NCBI GenBank assembly: GCA_023935145.1
Contig: CM043699.1
Span: 62,166,138 to 62,230,137, forward strand
From: Bretschneidera sinensis
Taxonomy: Eukaryota > Streptophyta > Magnoliopsida > Brassicales > Akaniaceae
Length of the DNA: 64,000 nt
Direction of reading: 5' to 3'
Shown: positions 23,375 to 34,199 of the stretch, piece after piece
Numbering within the stretch: the first letter of the stretch is position 1
How the letters are laid out: every line of letters starts with the position of its first letter
Notes under the pieces: model-generated
Databases searched by the model: none
What the model was told of the DNA's origin: nothing
Seen by the model: only the letters and a program-made list of their open reading frames with translations
Program-made: the position numbers and the translations under genes

Positions 23375-24335
23375 GAGAAAATTATTATATCAATAACAAT
23401 GTCATTAAGTTATTATTTTCGAGCAAAAACCGAATATAAGTAAACATATAACAAGTAAGGAAGTACTAAACAAAGATCCATTCAAAATTAAGCTTAAATA
23501 CAAATAAGCCTACGAATATTGTAGCAGTTAGAAATCCATAGATGCTAAGTGTTCTAATGAAAATTGGTGCTCCACCACCTTGAAAAATACAGCAGCAAGA
23601 GCATCCAATCAAAATAACAAAAATACACACAAAAAATTGAAAGCATAATGCTAGACAATATTATAGAATATTCTAAAATATCAAATCATTATATTGTCGT
23701 GTGATTTGGTTAGGATTCTTAGGTGATTTACTTTCCTTATTAAGTTATATAAATCCTACCTACCTCTATGTATTCACTTAACCAAGTATCAAAGGCACAT
23801 GATTGATCTGCCAATGAATGAACAAAAACTTTTGTCTTCTAAGATTTGCATCAAATTCTCTGGATTATGTATAGATTACATTTGCATGCTATCTAACCAC
23901 AACCCATAGATTACAGTTATTGTTGTAAATGACATTTATCTTAGGATTGTAATATCCTTTATCATTAGTTTTCATTTTGAGCAGAACATTTCATAGCTTA
24001 CTTCCCTCCTTAACTAGAGCATGGTTAGCCTCTTGAACTTCATTTGGACACTTTACTCCCAAAAATAAGAATGCAATATAAAGCAGGAAACTAAAAGAAG
24101 GGAGAGAGAAATGAGAAAACACCAAAACCCAAAAAAAAAAGATGATTTTCTCAACACCAAATTCCACGATGCATTCCAAATAATCAAACAAAAAAATGCA
24201 TACGCAACATTTTATTACCACGAACAAATCATATTACAAGAAAAAAAAAAAAGCAAATAAGTCATGATCAATTAATTGAAATTAAAAATTTACAAGAAAA
24301 AAATAAAGCAGTTAGAGATTCGTTGTTTATCATGA

Positions 24336-24525
24336 AAGTAGATGATGATGATGATGGTATGCATATTGCACTTTAGATACTAACAAAAAAACATATCTAT
24401 CAAGCACTGAGATCATAACCTCAAACTCAGTGACTTGCTGCTCAATTGCATTAATCTGTAGCATATACTCATCAAAGTTATCACTATTTGACTTCAACTA
24501 CTCCAAAAACCCAGTTGCCACGTAA
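24336..24525 (-). pseudogene. BLOC-1 subunit 2 (BLOS2)-like C-terminal fragment, captured by the CACTA element
   Basis: The minus strand encodes DNFDEYMLQINAIEQQV, followed by TEFEVMISVLDRYVFLL and SKVQYAY, ending at a stop near 24,336. The heptad-rich QIN-IE-QV pattern matches the conserved C-terminal coiled coil of BLOC-1 subunit 2, which acts in endosome and lysosome-related organelle trafficking. Upstream the same frame has a stop (TAG) after YVATGFLE, so the fragment is broken. A poly-His run (CAT repeats) follows the match. The identification rests on remembered family features and should be tested by search. The element as a whole is the likely carrier that duplicated it. Confidence 0.5.
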
Positions 24526-25004
24526 CCTAACAGAAGCATAGTTGTGACATCTCCTTAATTATCCAAACTTGGAACCCGACCTTTCTTTGAAATATGTCAC
24601 CCACCACTTTTACCCTAACCTTAACATCATCCCATCTATAAACCAAATACTCAGTAAAATAGCATCACCAAAAAAGTAAGCAAACAATGCAGATACTCAA
24701 AACAAAACATGATGAAACTAGGCTCAGCCCTCTTAAATATATGCGCCATTTACATCAGCAGAACACAAAAAGCAAGATTTACACTACCAAGGTCTCCAAT
24801 AGCACCCACCCATATCCCATACTTAGATAAATTACATCGCACGTATAAAAACACATCTACAAAAACTGATAACCGAAAACTTCATTACAAAAACATAAAC
24901 CAAATTGCATACATTCATATTTAACTTAAGCTTCATATACATTTGGTAAGATGTATCAGAACACTAAATAACCCTATTAAGATAGTCTTCCTACCTTGTG
25001 GTAG

Positions 25005-25348
25005 ATTTGTAAGGATGGAGGAATGATCCAACAGAAATGAAATCAGATGCATCATACGTCAATAGAGGCTATATGAAAAGAAGTTGTCAGCTGAGTATGG
25101 AACACGTTCATCTGAGGAAGGGCCATGTCCATGTTAGATGTATCAAACATAGAACACATCTTAAACACGATGGGAACAAGTATATCATAACTTGTTGCAT
25201 TCACATTCATCGATAATAGAATAAACTCAAAAAAAAAGGACTCTAAAATATGAGTTATAATGGTCGGATCCTTTCCCCTAAACTGGTCTATAATTTTATT
25301 AAGGATAGCACATAGGTTGACACATGTAGAAATGTTGTCTAATTTCAC
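25005..25348 (-). pseudogene. Exon-like fragment of unknown origin in the CACTA element
   Basis: A 98-codon minus-strand ORF (MKLDNISTCVNLCAILNKII at the start; later NATSYDILVPIVFKMC and MALPQMNVFH). The stretch ends at a good splice-donor-like site, CACAAG then GTAGGAAG, near 25,005, after the ORF's TGA at 25,052. It looks helical and host-like, but I cannot name the family. No catalytic motif is seen. Confidence 0.35.
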
Positions 25349-25603
25349 TAATTAATGGAAGCAAATTAATAATTCTAAATTAGAGTTTCAGTAGAATGTT
25401 ATATCTGAATTACTTTTTAAAACTTGGAAAGATATTTATGGATAGAAAAATATATATATAAAAATTTGTCCATTTCCTTGAATTTATTGAACACTTGAAA
25501 CATACATAATTGAATTTTGATGCAACAAAATTGAATGAATATATAAATCCATTACAAAACAAATAACAAAAAATTTAAGTGCTTTGAGTTAAAACAAAAT
25601 TAC

Positions 25604-25705
25604 CTGTGTAAAGACAGTAGCCAGCCTCAAATTTACGAAGACTTTCAGACCCTCCCACAGCTGAAGCAATCCATATGCTTTTCTTGTTGGGATCCCCAAT
25701 GCATA
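25604..25705 (-). pseudogene. 102-bp exon-like segment with both splice sites, in the CACTA element
   Basis: On the minus strand an open 34-codon segment is bounded by AACAG at its start and CACAG/GTAATTTT at its end, matching plant acceptor and donor consensus. One frame reads CIGDPNKKSIWIASAVGG and SESLRKFEAGYCLYT. The family is not recognised. Together with neighbouring pieces it suggests captured intron-containing genomic DNA rather than a processed copy. Confidence 0.4.
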
Positions 25706-26397
25706 CTGTTAACGATAGATGGCTAAACATTTTTAACTTTTTGGTTCAAAGGAAAGGTTGATGTAAATGAAATAGATGTTCTTGATTGTTTTGATATTTT
25801 GAATTATAAGTAAGGTCTTTGTAATTGGGTTGCTATCCTCTTTATACTTATTAATGTACTTTCAATCTACAACTTGTTTCATTGAAACTTTTCTTGCTGG
25901 ATTACTAATTGACATAAATCTTATAGTCATATCACATATTTCAAGGGTGTGATTTTCTGTGGTAATTCATATTATATTCTCTTTAATACTTACATGGTTC
26001 CCATTGCACAAGGTACTTATTTGACTATTTCCACAAATTTAATAACTAAGAGTTCCAAGAGAAAAAAAAAGGACCCGAAAGAATGCAAGCAACAATTAAT
26101 ATGATTGCAATGGCTACTTATAAAAAAAAAATTATGATTGCAATGGCTAAATCCAATATTTCAATAGAGAAAGGAGAATATATGAAATACCATTAAGTGT
26201 ACATATTGAGAAAGAGAGAGAGAGAGGACACAGAGAAGATGAGAAGATTTTGTGAGAGTGAAGCTTCTAGAGAGAGGGACATGCAGTGAGAGTGTGTCTT
26301 CTTTCCTTTCCCCATAAACATAATGAAGGTTTTGGAATAGGTTAGCACGCAATTTTATTTTGGTATATTAGTTCTCCCGCCATAAGACTTCTATTTC

Positions 26398-26633
26398 GAC
26401 ACTTACAAGTGCAAATATATGACTTATAATGGTGTTTAAAAATGTCAATATATGATCCTCAGTGGTGCTTCAAAGCACCACTATATGACATACAGTGGCG
26501 CTTAAAAGCGTCGATATATGAAACATAGTGGTGCTTGTGCTAAGTGTCAACCAACTCTCAAATTCACATTCATATTGCGGCGCTTTCATAAAGCACCAAA
26601 AAAGCACTAGCGGGTTTAAGAATTCTCGTAGTG
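26398..26633. repeat. Right subterminal repeat region and terminus of the CACTA element
   Basis: Repeats such as 'ggtgcttcaaagcaccactatatga' and 'ggcgcttaaaagcgtcgatatatga' lead to the terminal TTCTCGTAGTG. They mirror the left end. Confidence 0.75.
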
Positions 26634-26636
26634 AAA

Positions 26637-27759
26637 AGATGATAACAAATTAGCGAGTAAAAAATAAATAACATATTATTTTCATCATGCATGCTTTCTA
26701 AATACATCCTTCAAGTCACTAATAGGTAAGGAGTCCTAACTCATTCAGGAATGCATAATCCTAATTGCATTTAGTAATTCTTATGCTATTTCATTTTGAA
26801 AAAATTCTGCCAGCATCTCCCTTTAGTCCTTAAAGTACAAGACTTAAATCAGTGTTATATCCCGAGGAAAATAGCCAATAATTTAGTATGTATCCAAAGA
26901 ATAAAGAGAAATACTGTTGAAATCTAGTCGAAACAAAACAAGCAATGAACTACTAACTGCAACATGGATCATGCATTCCTAAATTATCCACAGTAGATAA
27001 TCCAAAGATTATTTGAACACAAACACTCTCATTGCAAACATATTAGTTAATAAGCAATGAGAGCATTTGTGTCACTCAGTAACCCTTATACAGGCATTCT
27101 AAGGTAAGATGCAACATATGATAAATGCAAATAAAGAATACATAAGATAAGTCAAATTTTATAAGGTTAGAATTAATGAAAATTTCTGTGGGAAACCCAA
27201 TAGAGTCTCCTTTATTTTTTGGACTTCCCCAAAATTTTCAATAGCAAAAATAACCTGCAAAATCAAATAAAAACCAACCTAATCCAATCGATACACATGA
27301 TATGTATCCCATCCACCAATTCAATAAGAAGTAACTAAAACTAACTAAAGCAGCATTGTAAGTAGGATAGCCAATCCTTAAGAAAACTATCTCATCGGGG
27401 TCCGATCACTATATCTTTTCTTTTTTTTCTATGGAAAAAGGGGATGATACGTGGCGTGGGCAAAAGCATGGAATGTAACCATCTTCGAATTCAGTACTAC
27501 AGTCCTCCTTTGCTTAGCTCAATAGATTGCTTTACCTCTTGACCTAGGCTTTGACTTACAAATTGACTTACTCCTCTAAACACGAAGCCTTTCTCTGTCT
27601 TGATTTCCAATCCTCTTTCCTTCTCACAAGCTTAACAAAATCAAAGACCAGCTGTAGTTGATTGACTTGATTGGATCGCTTTATCCCTTGATGCCAACTC
27701 AAGCTAACTAGCTGTAAATCAAAGGAATTTGAATTCAACTAACAAACTCATTCAAAACT
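26637..27759. other. Unassigned sequence
   Basis: AT-rich, with no ORF of note, no terminal repeats and no recognised protein similarity. It is the right flank of the CACTA insertion and may be part of an older unrecognised element. Confidence 0.4.
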
Positions 27760-28640
27760 CACAGGGTCAGCATCTAAGGTTTTCAAAGTGTCTTGGTAAA
27801 GATATCTGCTGGCTGGTTCTAAGACTGCGCGTATGGTGGGTGTCACAATCTCCTGCTGGATATCTTATTATACCGATTGCTTCTTTTGGGGCCCAATCAT
27901 ACTCAAAAGAAGAGTTTCATGTAAAAATCAAATAACGAATCAATCGATCGGTACCAATCCGCTTTCAAGGTTGAGTGTGCCTTTGCCTTCGTTTATTCAA
28001 AAATCAGGCTCAAAAGAATGGTTCTCGATCTGCCTAGGGCCCGTCAAAAGACTGCAGGTTGGTTTGTTTGAACTTGGGAGGCATCAAAAGCTGAACCATA
28101 AAGACACAGCATCACCTACTGTTTCAGTCGTATCGCGTGGGTGCGCTCACCTTTTTCTTTTTCTTAGATCGATTCGTACTCGAAGGAATGGGTTTGTGTT
28201 GAAGTGATGAGGTCGCAAAGAGGGAAGTAGGGTTGTCCTGCTTTTCTGCTTCACCTCCTTAGGTATGGAAAAGAGCTCGAAAAGAATCAGGATTGTTGCT
28301 TGAAAAATTCATGAAAGGGGACTTTTTCTCTATGTTATCATTAAAGCTATCTGAAGCGAATGAGGAAGAAAGAAAGGAGGGAAGCGGTTCCTTTTCAAGG
28401 AGAGTAAGAAGCCAATGAATCACATGTCGAAATACCAAAATGTTTAATCATCGAGATTAGATTAGGGAAATGCTCTTTTGAACGAATCCTAAGAACAATT
28501 GGAATGGAATGCTTTCAATGGCCCCTCCCTCTTCTTCGGCAATACATACCAAAAGGTTCAAAGAAGGAACGCACATTTCCTCGTGATTATAATCTCTATA
28601 ACCATGATAAGTTACTAGGTTATGTTCTTGTATCTTTCTA
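27760..28640. other. GC-richer block, possibly organelle-derived (NUMT-like)
   Basis: Base composition changes sharply from its AT-rich surroundings, and texture (purine runs such as 'gaagaaagaaaggagggaag', mixed GC stretches) resembles plant mitochondrial non-coding DNA. A 124-codon ORF at 27,833-28,207 has no recognisable domain. No mitochondrial gene could be identified with certainty, so the origin is an inference only. Confidence 0.3.
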
Positions 28641-28779
28641 GTTTGCTAATATCAAAGAACATATTGAAGGAAAAACGTGACTTATTTATATTCAAGTTCT
28701 ATACAACATAAGGCAAAACGTGGCTTATTTAATTTTGATTTATTTTACCTTATTCTCCAAATATATATTTATATTTTAA

Positions 28780-29150
28780 TGATTTAATTTCAAGTCATTT
28801 AACTTTAGTAATTAGCTAATCGCATCAAATTCAATGACTTTGATATGAAATAAAAACTTTTTAACGTAACTCTAAATTTCTAAGATTAATATAATATAAA
28901 AACCTTTTAACCTAAACCCTAAATCTCTAATATTAATATACAATATTTTTTTATTCAAACCCCTAAGTTTTTAAGATTCGTGTAAAATATACTTTTTAAC
29001 CCAAACCCTAAATCTATAAGATTAATATTAAATAAAAACTTTTTAATCTAACTCATAAATTTCTAAGATTCATATAAAATAAAAACTTTTTGACAAAAAT
29101 CCTTAAACCCTGAATTTCTAGGATTAATATAAAATAAAAATTTCTAATAT
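28780..29150. repeat. AT-rich degenerate tandem repeat, about 58-bp unit
   Basis: Five to six diverged units of 'aacc(c)aaaccctaaat.tctaagattaatataaaataaaaactttttaa'. Each holds an AAACCCTAAA-like stretch that resembles the plant telomere motif but is not tandem telomeric DNA. Confidence 0.65.
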
Positions 29151-29244
29151 TAAAACTAAATCTAACTTTTAATCTAATTACTATAATTAAATAAAATAAA
29201 CAAATATTAATTTAAACTCTGAATTTGAAGAGTAATGTAAAATA

Positions 29245-29505
29245 AATCTAAAATGCGTTGAATAAAATATATGAGAGAGAAAGAAAGGGGGTTACCCACA
29301 GTGGTGGTGACGGAGGAAGAGTGTGGCAACAGCGTGACAATGCGGTGGTGGCAACAAGGAAAGTGAAGGAAGGAGAGAGAAAGAATAAGGAAAGAGAGAA
29401 AAAATAAGGAATAAGAGAGAAATAAGAGAGAGAAAAAGTGATTTGTGGTGGAAAGAGAGATACAGAAATTGCGAAAAAATGGGAAAGAAAAAAGGGTTGT
29501 TTGCA
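29245..29505. repeat. Purine-rich low-complexity stretch (GA-rich)
   Basis: Long runs of gagaga/gaaagaga make CT-rich ORFs on the minus strand that are not credible proteins. Confidence 0.7.
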
Positions 29506-29520
29506 TTTTAGGGATTTAAC

Positions 29521-29960
29521 ACTATCACCACCAGACAGTTTGTTAATTGGTAATAGTGTTAAATCCATTGATTCAAAATTTTATTATAATTATAATTATT
29601 CATACATTACCACCTAAGGTTTTAATTTTGTTAGTGATAAGTATTTTATTTGAAAATAAATATAAAAGCAATTTATAAATTGTATTTTATACTTTTTTTA
29701 ACCATAACCTATCACTGACACATATATATATCTGTCGATGATGAGTATATTTACTCTGAAAAAAATTAAAAAGAAATTTTAAATTCACAAAATTTTAACA
29801 ATGACAGTAATATAATATTACCTACGAAATGATAGTATTTTGCCTTATCAACAGGAGACACGTGTCTTTTGGTGATAGTCCGTCATTGAAAATAACTATC
29901 ACTGACGGATATGTGCCCATCGATGATAGGTCATCAGTGAAAACCATTTATTCTGCAGTG
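29521..29960. mobile_element. Right end of a second CACTA-like (CACTG-type) element
   Basis: Ends at TTCTGCAGTG (reverse: CACTGCAGAA). Subterminal repeats of 'tatcactgac(gga)' and 'gtccgtcattgaaaa' occur at about 29,705-29,940. The left end and the TSD were not found, so extent and class are tentative. Confidence 0.45.
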
Positions 29961-31639
29961 TGAGTTATTTGCTCCAAGAAGCTAAAGGATCCTTGAGGGC
30001 TTTCATCACATGTGGATAATCTCCTTGCCAAAAGATTATTATTTTCTTCTATTTTATTTTGCAACTCATTTATTTTTTTGAATTGATTTTACTTTATTCT
30101 TCTCTTCCTTTTAATCTTATTTTTTTCACAAATATGCAAAAGAGAATTGATTATATTTTATTATTCTCTTCCTTTTAATCTTATTTTGCCTTCACTTTTG
30201 CATATTTGTGAAAAAAAAATGTTTTTTTCACTCTAAACCTACCTAAAACCCAGAACTAAATCGGCATAATGTAATATGTCATATAATTATAAGATTTTTA
30301 TATCATTTTATGTGTCATCTAGTTTTCCTTTTAGCAAAACATTTCTTTTTACATGCCATGTAGTTTTAGGATTTCCTCTTATGATTTCAATATCATATGT
30401 TATTTAATTTTAGAATTCATGCCATATTTTTCGTATCATGTTTTAAATTTTATTTTCTTGATATGTCTTCTCATTATGCTTAGTTCCTCTCTTGTTAGCA
30501 TGTGATATGTGCTCCATTAATGTTTTAATATTTTCTTTCTCTACATTATTTTCTCTTTTCCTAGATGTATGTTTCTCTACATTGTCTTTTCCTTTATGTT
30601 GAGATTGTACTTCTTCTTTTCTCTTAAATTAGAATTTCTTGTGTTTTATTTTGATAATCGATATAATGAAAAACAATTGGTTGGATGATTAAACTCGTCC
30701 ATGAAAGGACAATGTTGTACAGAATCATGTAGGTTTAGTAATCTTCTATGTATAAATCTTTCTCCTAGGCTTAGTAATCTTCTATGCATAAATCTTTCTC
30801 CTCCCATTTGTGATGTTTGGCTTACATGTCATTGTGTGATATAAACTGTTTTGCTTGTGATCGAGTGCTAGAGTATATTAGGATTAATTTTTAGTTAATT
30901 TTTAAATAAATTCTAAAGAACACAAAAAAAAAAAAAAAAAAAACTAGGTTTTTCGCCTAAGCAAAGGGGGAAGCTATAATTTTTTCCTTTTTCGTACCCC
31001 CATCTCCCAACTTAGAATCTCACAAAAAACTAAAAATGGATTTCAACCAACTTCAAGGTTAAATGGTGACTTCGTACTCATTGTCACTGTTTTATGCTTG
31101 GATGTGTATATAGATACCCAATTTTGCACCATTCTATAATTAACAATTGATTTCTCCTTAATTGGGCCTCAAAGAAAACAACAAAAGTGATATGCGCATT
31201 CCAGGTATGATATTCGTTAAGCTCGATGATTTATATGATTAAGATATGATTTAAAAGAAGATAAAAAAGGAACTAAGGATAGAAAGATAAAAAGGCCAAA
31301 ATCTTTTGTGTTTGAAATTCTGTTTTTCGAGTTCAATAAATTTCTATTCGAAAAATATAGGAAATTGTTATTCTCTAGATAAATATATCTTTTAGTTATC
31401 GTTCCAATGATATATTTTGGGCCTTCATACAATAAGAGATGAGTTAGAAATTAATTTTTTTAACCGAAACAACTCCAAAATTAACCATTTTTGTGTAACG
31501 GGTCTTATTTAAAATTGGTAAATAATTTTCATGTGAGACCAATTAGGTTTTAAATTAGAATTCCTAATATTTCAAGAAAATCCATAAAATCTTTTGCATG
31601 AGTGAGAACGGTCCATTCGAAGTTCAGGTCCAGAATTTG
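29961..31639. other. Unassigned AT-rich sequence
   Basis: Contains an inverted repeat (30,121-30,216) and a poly(A) run near 30,922. No coding sequence is recognised. Confidence 0.5.
30121..30216. repeat. Perfect 22-bp inverted repeat with 52-nt loop
   Basis: Arms 30,121-30,142 (TTTTTTCACAAATATGCAAAAG) and 30,195-30,216 are exact reverse complements. Parts of the loop are a direct repeat of sequence just upstream ('tctcttccttttaatctta'), so the structure arose by local duplication and inversion. Confidence 0.75.
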
Positions 31640-33115
31640 GAAAATTTCCTAAACTAGCTAGGATTGCTATTTTGAAAATTACCTCAAGAGGTTCTTTTGC
31701 TTCAAAGTGGGACAGACTGTGGCTAGGAGACTGAGTTTCATGTTGCACAGTGCTAGTAATGTCGCCATTACCTCTGATTTAGGTTAGTATCTCGGGGTGC
31801 CTAAATTGTATGATAGGCTGTCTTTTCATACCTATGCGACCATCTTGGAAAAATGAAATCTCATAAGAGAAGATAGAGTAGCTGATGTTTATGTATTGTT
31901 ATAATATCAAGAAATGGAATTTAAGTTTGCTTCGTCAATTAATCCCGAAAGATATGACTTAGAAAATTTTTTTCCTTTGGATTGATCCTAGAGCTATTAA
32001 AATTGACTATTTACACTAAAAACTTAGCCCAACTATTTGTTTTAATTGTCAAACTGCATATGCATTTCAATCAAGCTTTTCTTCTCCTTACTTATTCTAG
32101 TGGCAGTCGGTATGGAAGCTAAAGTGTCCATCTCGCTAGAAGTTCTTTTGTTGGAAGGTGCTGCAAAACGAAATAGTAACCAACCATCTTCATTTTTATC
32201 GAGGGGATAAGGATAGGCAATAAGGATAGAGACTAATCCTTATTGCTCGAGGTGTGAAGTTTAAATTGAATCTACACTTCATGCTGTACGCGATTATACA
32301 GCCTCAAAAGCAACTTGAGATTCTTTTCTTGCTTTCAGTTCGCTTTGTGGCTTCTATAGTCCCTCGATGAGTGATTGGATCTTGAATAAATGTAAAAATA
32401 ATGAGCCTTTTGGTCGTAGCAATGTACCTTGGAGTGTTGTCTTCGTGCATGAGCTTTGGTATATTAGACTTTGGAGAAATAAGTGAACTTTTGAAGCAAA
32501 CTTCTTTTGGCCGCACAATCTTTGTAGGTCTACCATTGAGATGGAAAGCTTATCTTTTAATCCGTTGAAGTCTGATTATTTAGCTACCAAGAGGGATTTG
32601 CTTATAGGTTAGAGTCCTCCTTCTAGTGGCTGTGTGAAATTGAATGTTGATGGGAGCTCTTGTGGCAACCCAAGTTTGTCAAGTGTTGGGTGTCTTTACA
32701 GTTTTGGTTGCAGAGTAGTGGGAGTTTCTTCATGGTTAGAAGCTTTGTTAAAAAAATGGTTTCAAGAACACAAAGGTTGAATCGGACTCAAAGGTAAAAT
32801 TGAGAAGTTAAATGCGACACCCAATATGTTCAATACTAGTAGAAAGCTCATTGAGGTTTGCAGAGAGTTGATAGGTAAAGACTAGAATTGTGTGTTTTCT
32901 CATGTTCATAAGGAAGCCAACTTCTACCCGGCTTGGCTTGCTTCTCATATTGATTAACGGGATTTCGGTGTTCTAGTTTATGCTTCAACTCCTTTGGGAA
33001 TTCATCAACGATTGTAGAATGATCGGTTAAGCCTTTTGTGGCCTAAGACTTGTAGGCTTTAGGCTTCTTTCTCCTCCCTTTATCAAAAACCTATACAATT
33101 TTTTTCATCAATAGA
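31640..33115 (+). pseudogene. Decayed LINE (L1-type) 3' part: RT tail, zinc-binding region, RNase H
   Basis: The plus strand shows in order a piece of RT C-terminus (VARRLSFMLHSASNVAIT and SDLG..YLGVPKLYDR near 31,710-31,830), a zf-RVT-like part (WQSVWKLKCPS near 32,100, cysteines following), and an RNase H-like domain starting VKLNVDGSSCGNPSLS near 32,635 with HVHKEANFY near 32,900. Many stops and frameshifts are present. The 3' end lies near 33,115, in a 'tcaaaaacctatac' tail without a clear poly(A). It is a 5'-truncated or mutated copy and cannot be functional. Confidence 0.8.
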
Positions 33116-33160
33116 AACATTGTCAACGCGACAATATCACACAAGCTTAAATTACTATTT

Positions 33161-33277
33161 CTTATATGTGAAATATCGAAAATACTCTTTACAAATCTCG
33201 AAAACAATTTGATTTTGAAAAAAATCTATTAAAATTTTGAGATTTGTAAAGAGTGATTTTGATATTTTACATATAAG
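33161..33277. repeat. Fold-back hairpin, arms about 45 bp (MITE-like or small-RNA precursor)
   Basis: Left arm 33,161-33,205 (begins CTTATATGTGAAATATCGAA) and right arm 33,233-33,277 (ends TTTACATATAAG) are reverse complements apart from a few mismatches and one bulge. The loop is about 27 nt. The structure is unexplained by the neighbouring LINEs. Confidence 0.75.
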
Positions 33278-33600
33278 TTAGTAAGATAAATTACAAATTC
33301 ATTCTTGAGTTATAATCCTAATTACGTTCCATTCCTATAGTTTACAATTAAGATAATGTACCCCAAAGATTATTTTGCACCTTGTAGTTCAATCTTTGTC
33401 GTTAACTTCCAATAAAAAAAATTAACTGAGAGACTGACGTGGCATGTGGTGCTTTTAATGTGTTAAGAACAAATTTTTATTGGTATTTTCTTCAAGCTTG
33501 GAGACAGAAAATTAATTATTGGTATTGAATTGCATATTTCAACCATTAAAAATTTAAATGTCCTAGGCTTCTCTTTTCTTTTTTTGTCTCCGTCTCAGAT

Positions 33601-34038
33601 GTGGGCTATGCTGGTGGGGGTATTTTTCAGGTTGGGCTCGGGTTTGTTATGGCGTATGCTATTGCGTTTGAAGGCTACTTGAACATGATGGTCGAGGCTA
33701 TGGCGCTGTGTGAGGGCCTTCATTTGGCCCAAGCCCATCTTTTGCATGTGTCTCATATTAAATGTGATTCAAAGGTTTTGGTGGATATAGTCCGAGAAGA
33801 GTGTGCCTGTCTATGGGGCTTGACATATGTGGTTAGGGAAATTCAGAGTCTGCTTCCTGCAAATATGGTAGTCTGGCACGCCTATAGGGAGGCAAATATG
33901 GTGGTTGATAGCCTTGCCAAGTACGGGCCATCCGTATCCGGGTGCAAAACCTTCTGGTCCTTAGATGATTTGCCTCATATGGCTAAACAAGCGATTGATA
34001 AGGATGTTTTCGGTTTTAGGACTTACAGATTGTTGTAA
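33601..34038 (+). CDS. LINE-derived RNase H domain ORF, uninterrupted
   Basis: A 145-codon ORF that matches the RNase H-like (RVT_3) domain at the C-terminus of plant L1-type LINE ORF2. Landmarks are the VEAMALCEGLHLA helix, CDSKVLVDIV with the catalytic Asp, and HAYREANMVVDSLAKYG near the end. The first strand with the initial catalytic Asp (usually NVDGS) is missing, so the start codon used here is internal to the domain and activity is unlikely. The LINE 3' UTR follows to about 34,170. It is a 5'-truncated LINE insertion, younger than the one at 31,640 because its frame is open. Domestication is possible but not supported by any other sign. Confidence 0.75.
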   Translation: MGYAGGGIFQVGLGFVMAYAIAFEGYLNMMVEAMALCEGLHLAQAHLLHVSHIKCDSKVLVDIVREECACLWGLTYVVREIQSLLPANMVVWHAYREANMVVDSLAKYGPSVSGCKTFWSLDDLPHMAKQAIDKDVFGFRTYRLL

Positions 34039-34199
34039 TGGGTAAGGTTCATAACCCGCTATGTTGTCCGGCTGGGCTTTGTTGTCCCCCTCATTTCTTT
34101 ATATTTTTTATTTTTATTTAATAAATGGGTCAGGGTTTGCCAAACCCCCCTCCATTTCAAGGAAAAAAGAAGAATGAAAGATTAGATATCATGCAGTAG

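Larger units (their letters stand above)
20696..26633. mobile_element. CACTA (CMC/En-Spm) DNA transposon, about 5.9 kb, no transposase seen
   Basis: Left end CACTACAAGAA at 20,696 and right end TTCTCGTAGTG at 26,633 form inverted termini (right end reversed: CACTACGAGAA). Both sides carry the 3-bp target duplication AAA (20,693-20,695 and 26,634-26,636). Subterminal blocks at both ends are filled with 'gcgct..aagcgcc' and 'ggcactt.aagtgcc'-type motifs, typical of CACTA elements. I recognise no TNPD (Tnp2) or TNPA protein, so it is probably non-autonomous. The inside holds exon-like pieces on the minus strand, listed separately. Confidence 0.87.

Noticed and set aside
27833..28207. 124-codon ORF as a gene
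   Set aside because: No domain, no splice or promoter context, inside a possibly organellar stretch.
28780..29150. AAACCCTAAA stretches as interstitial telomere repeats
   Set aside because: They are embedded in a longer 58-bp unit and are not tandem heptamers.
29207..29568. Ser/Phe-rich minus ORFs of about 100 codons
   Set aside because: Low-complexity GA/CT-rich tract, not a protein.
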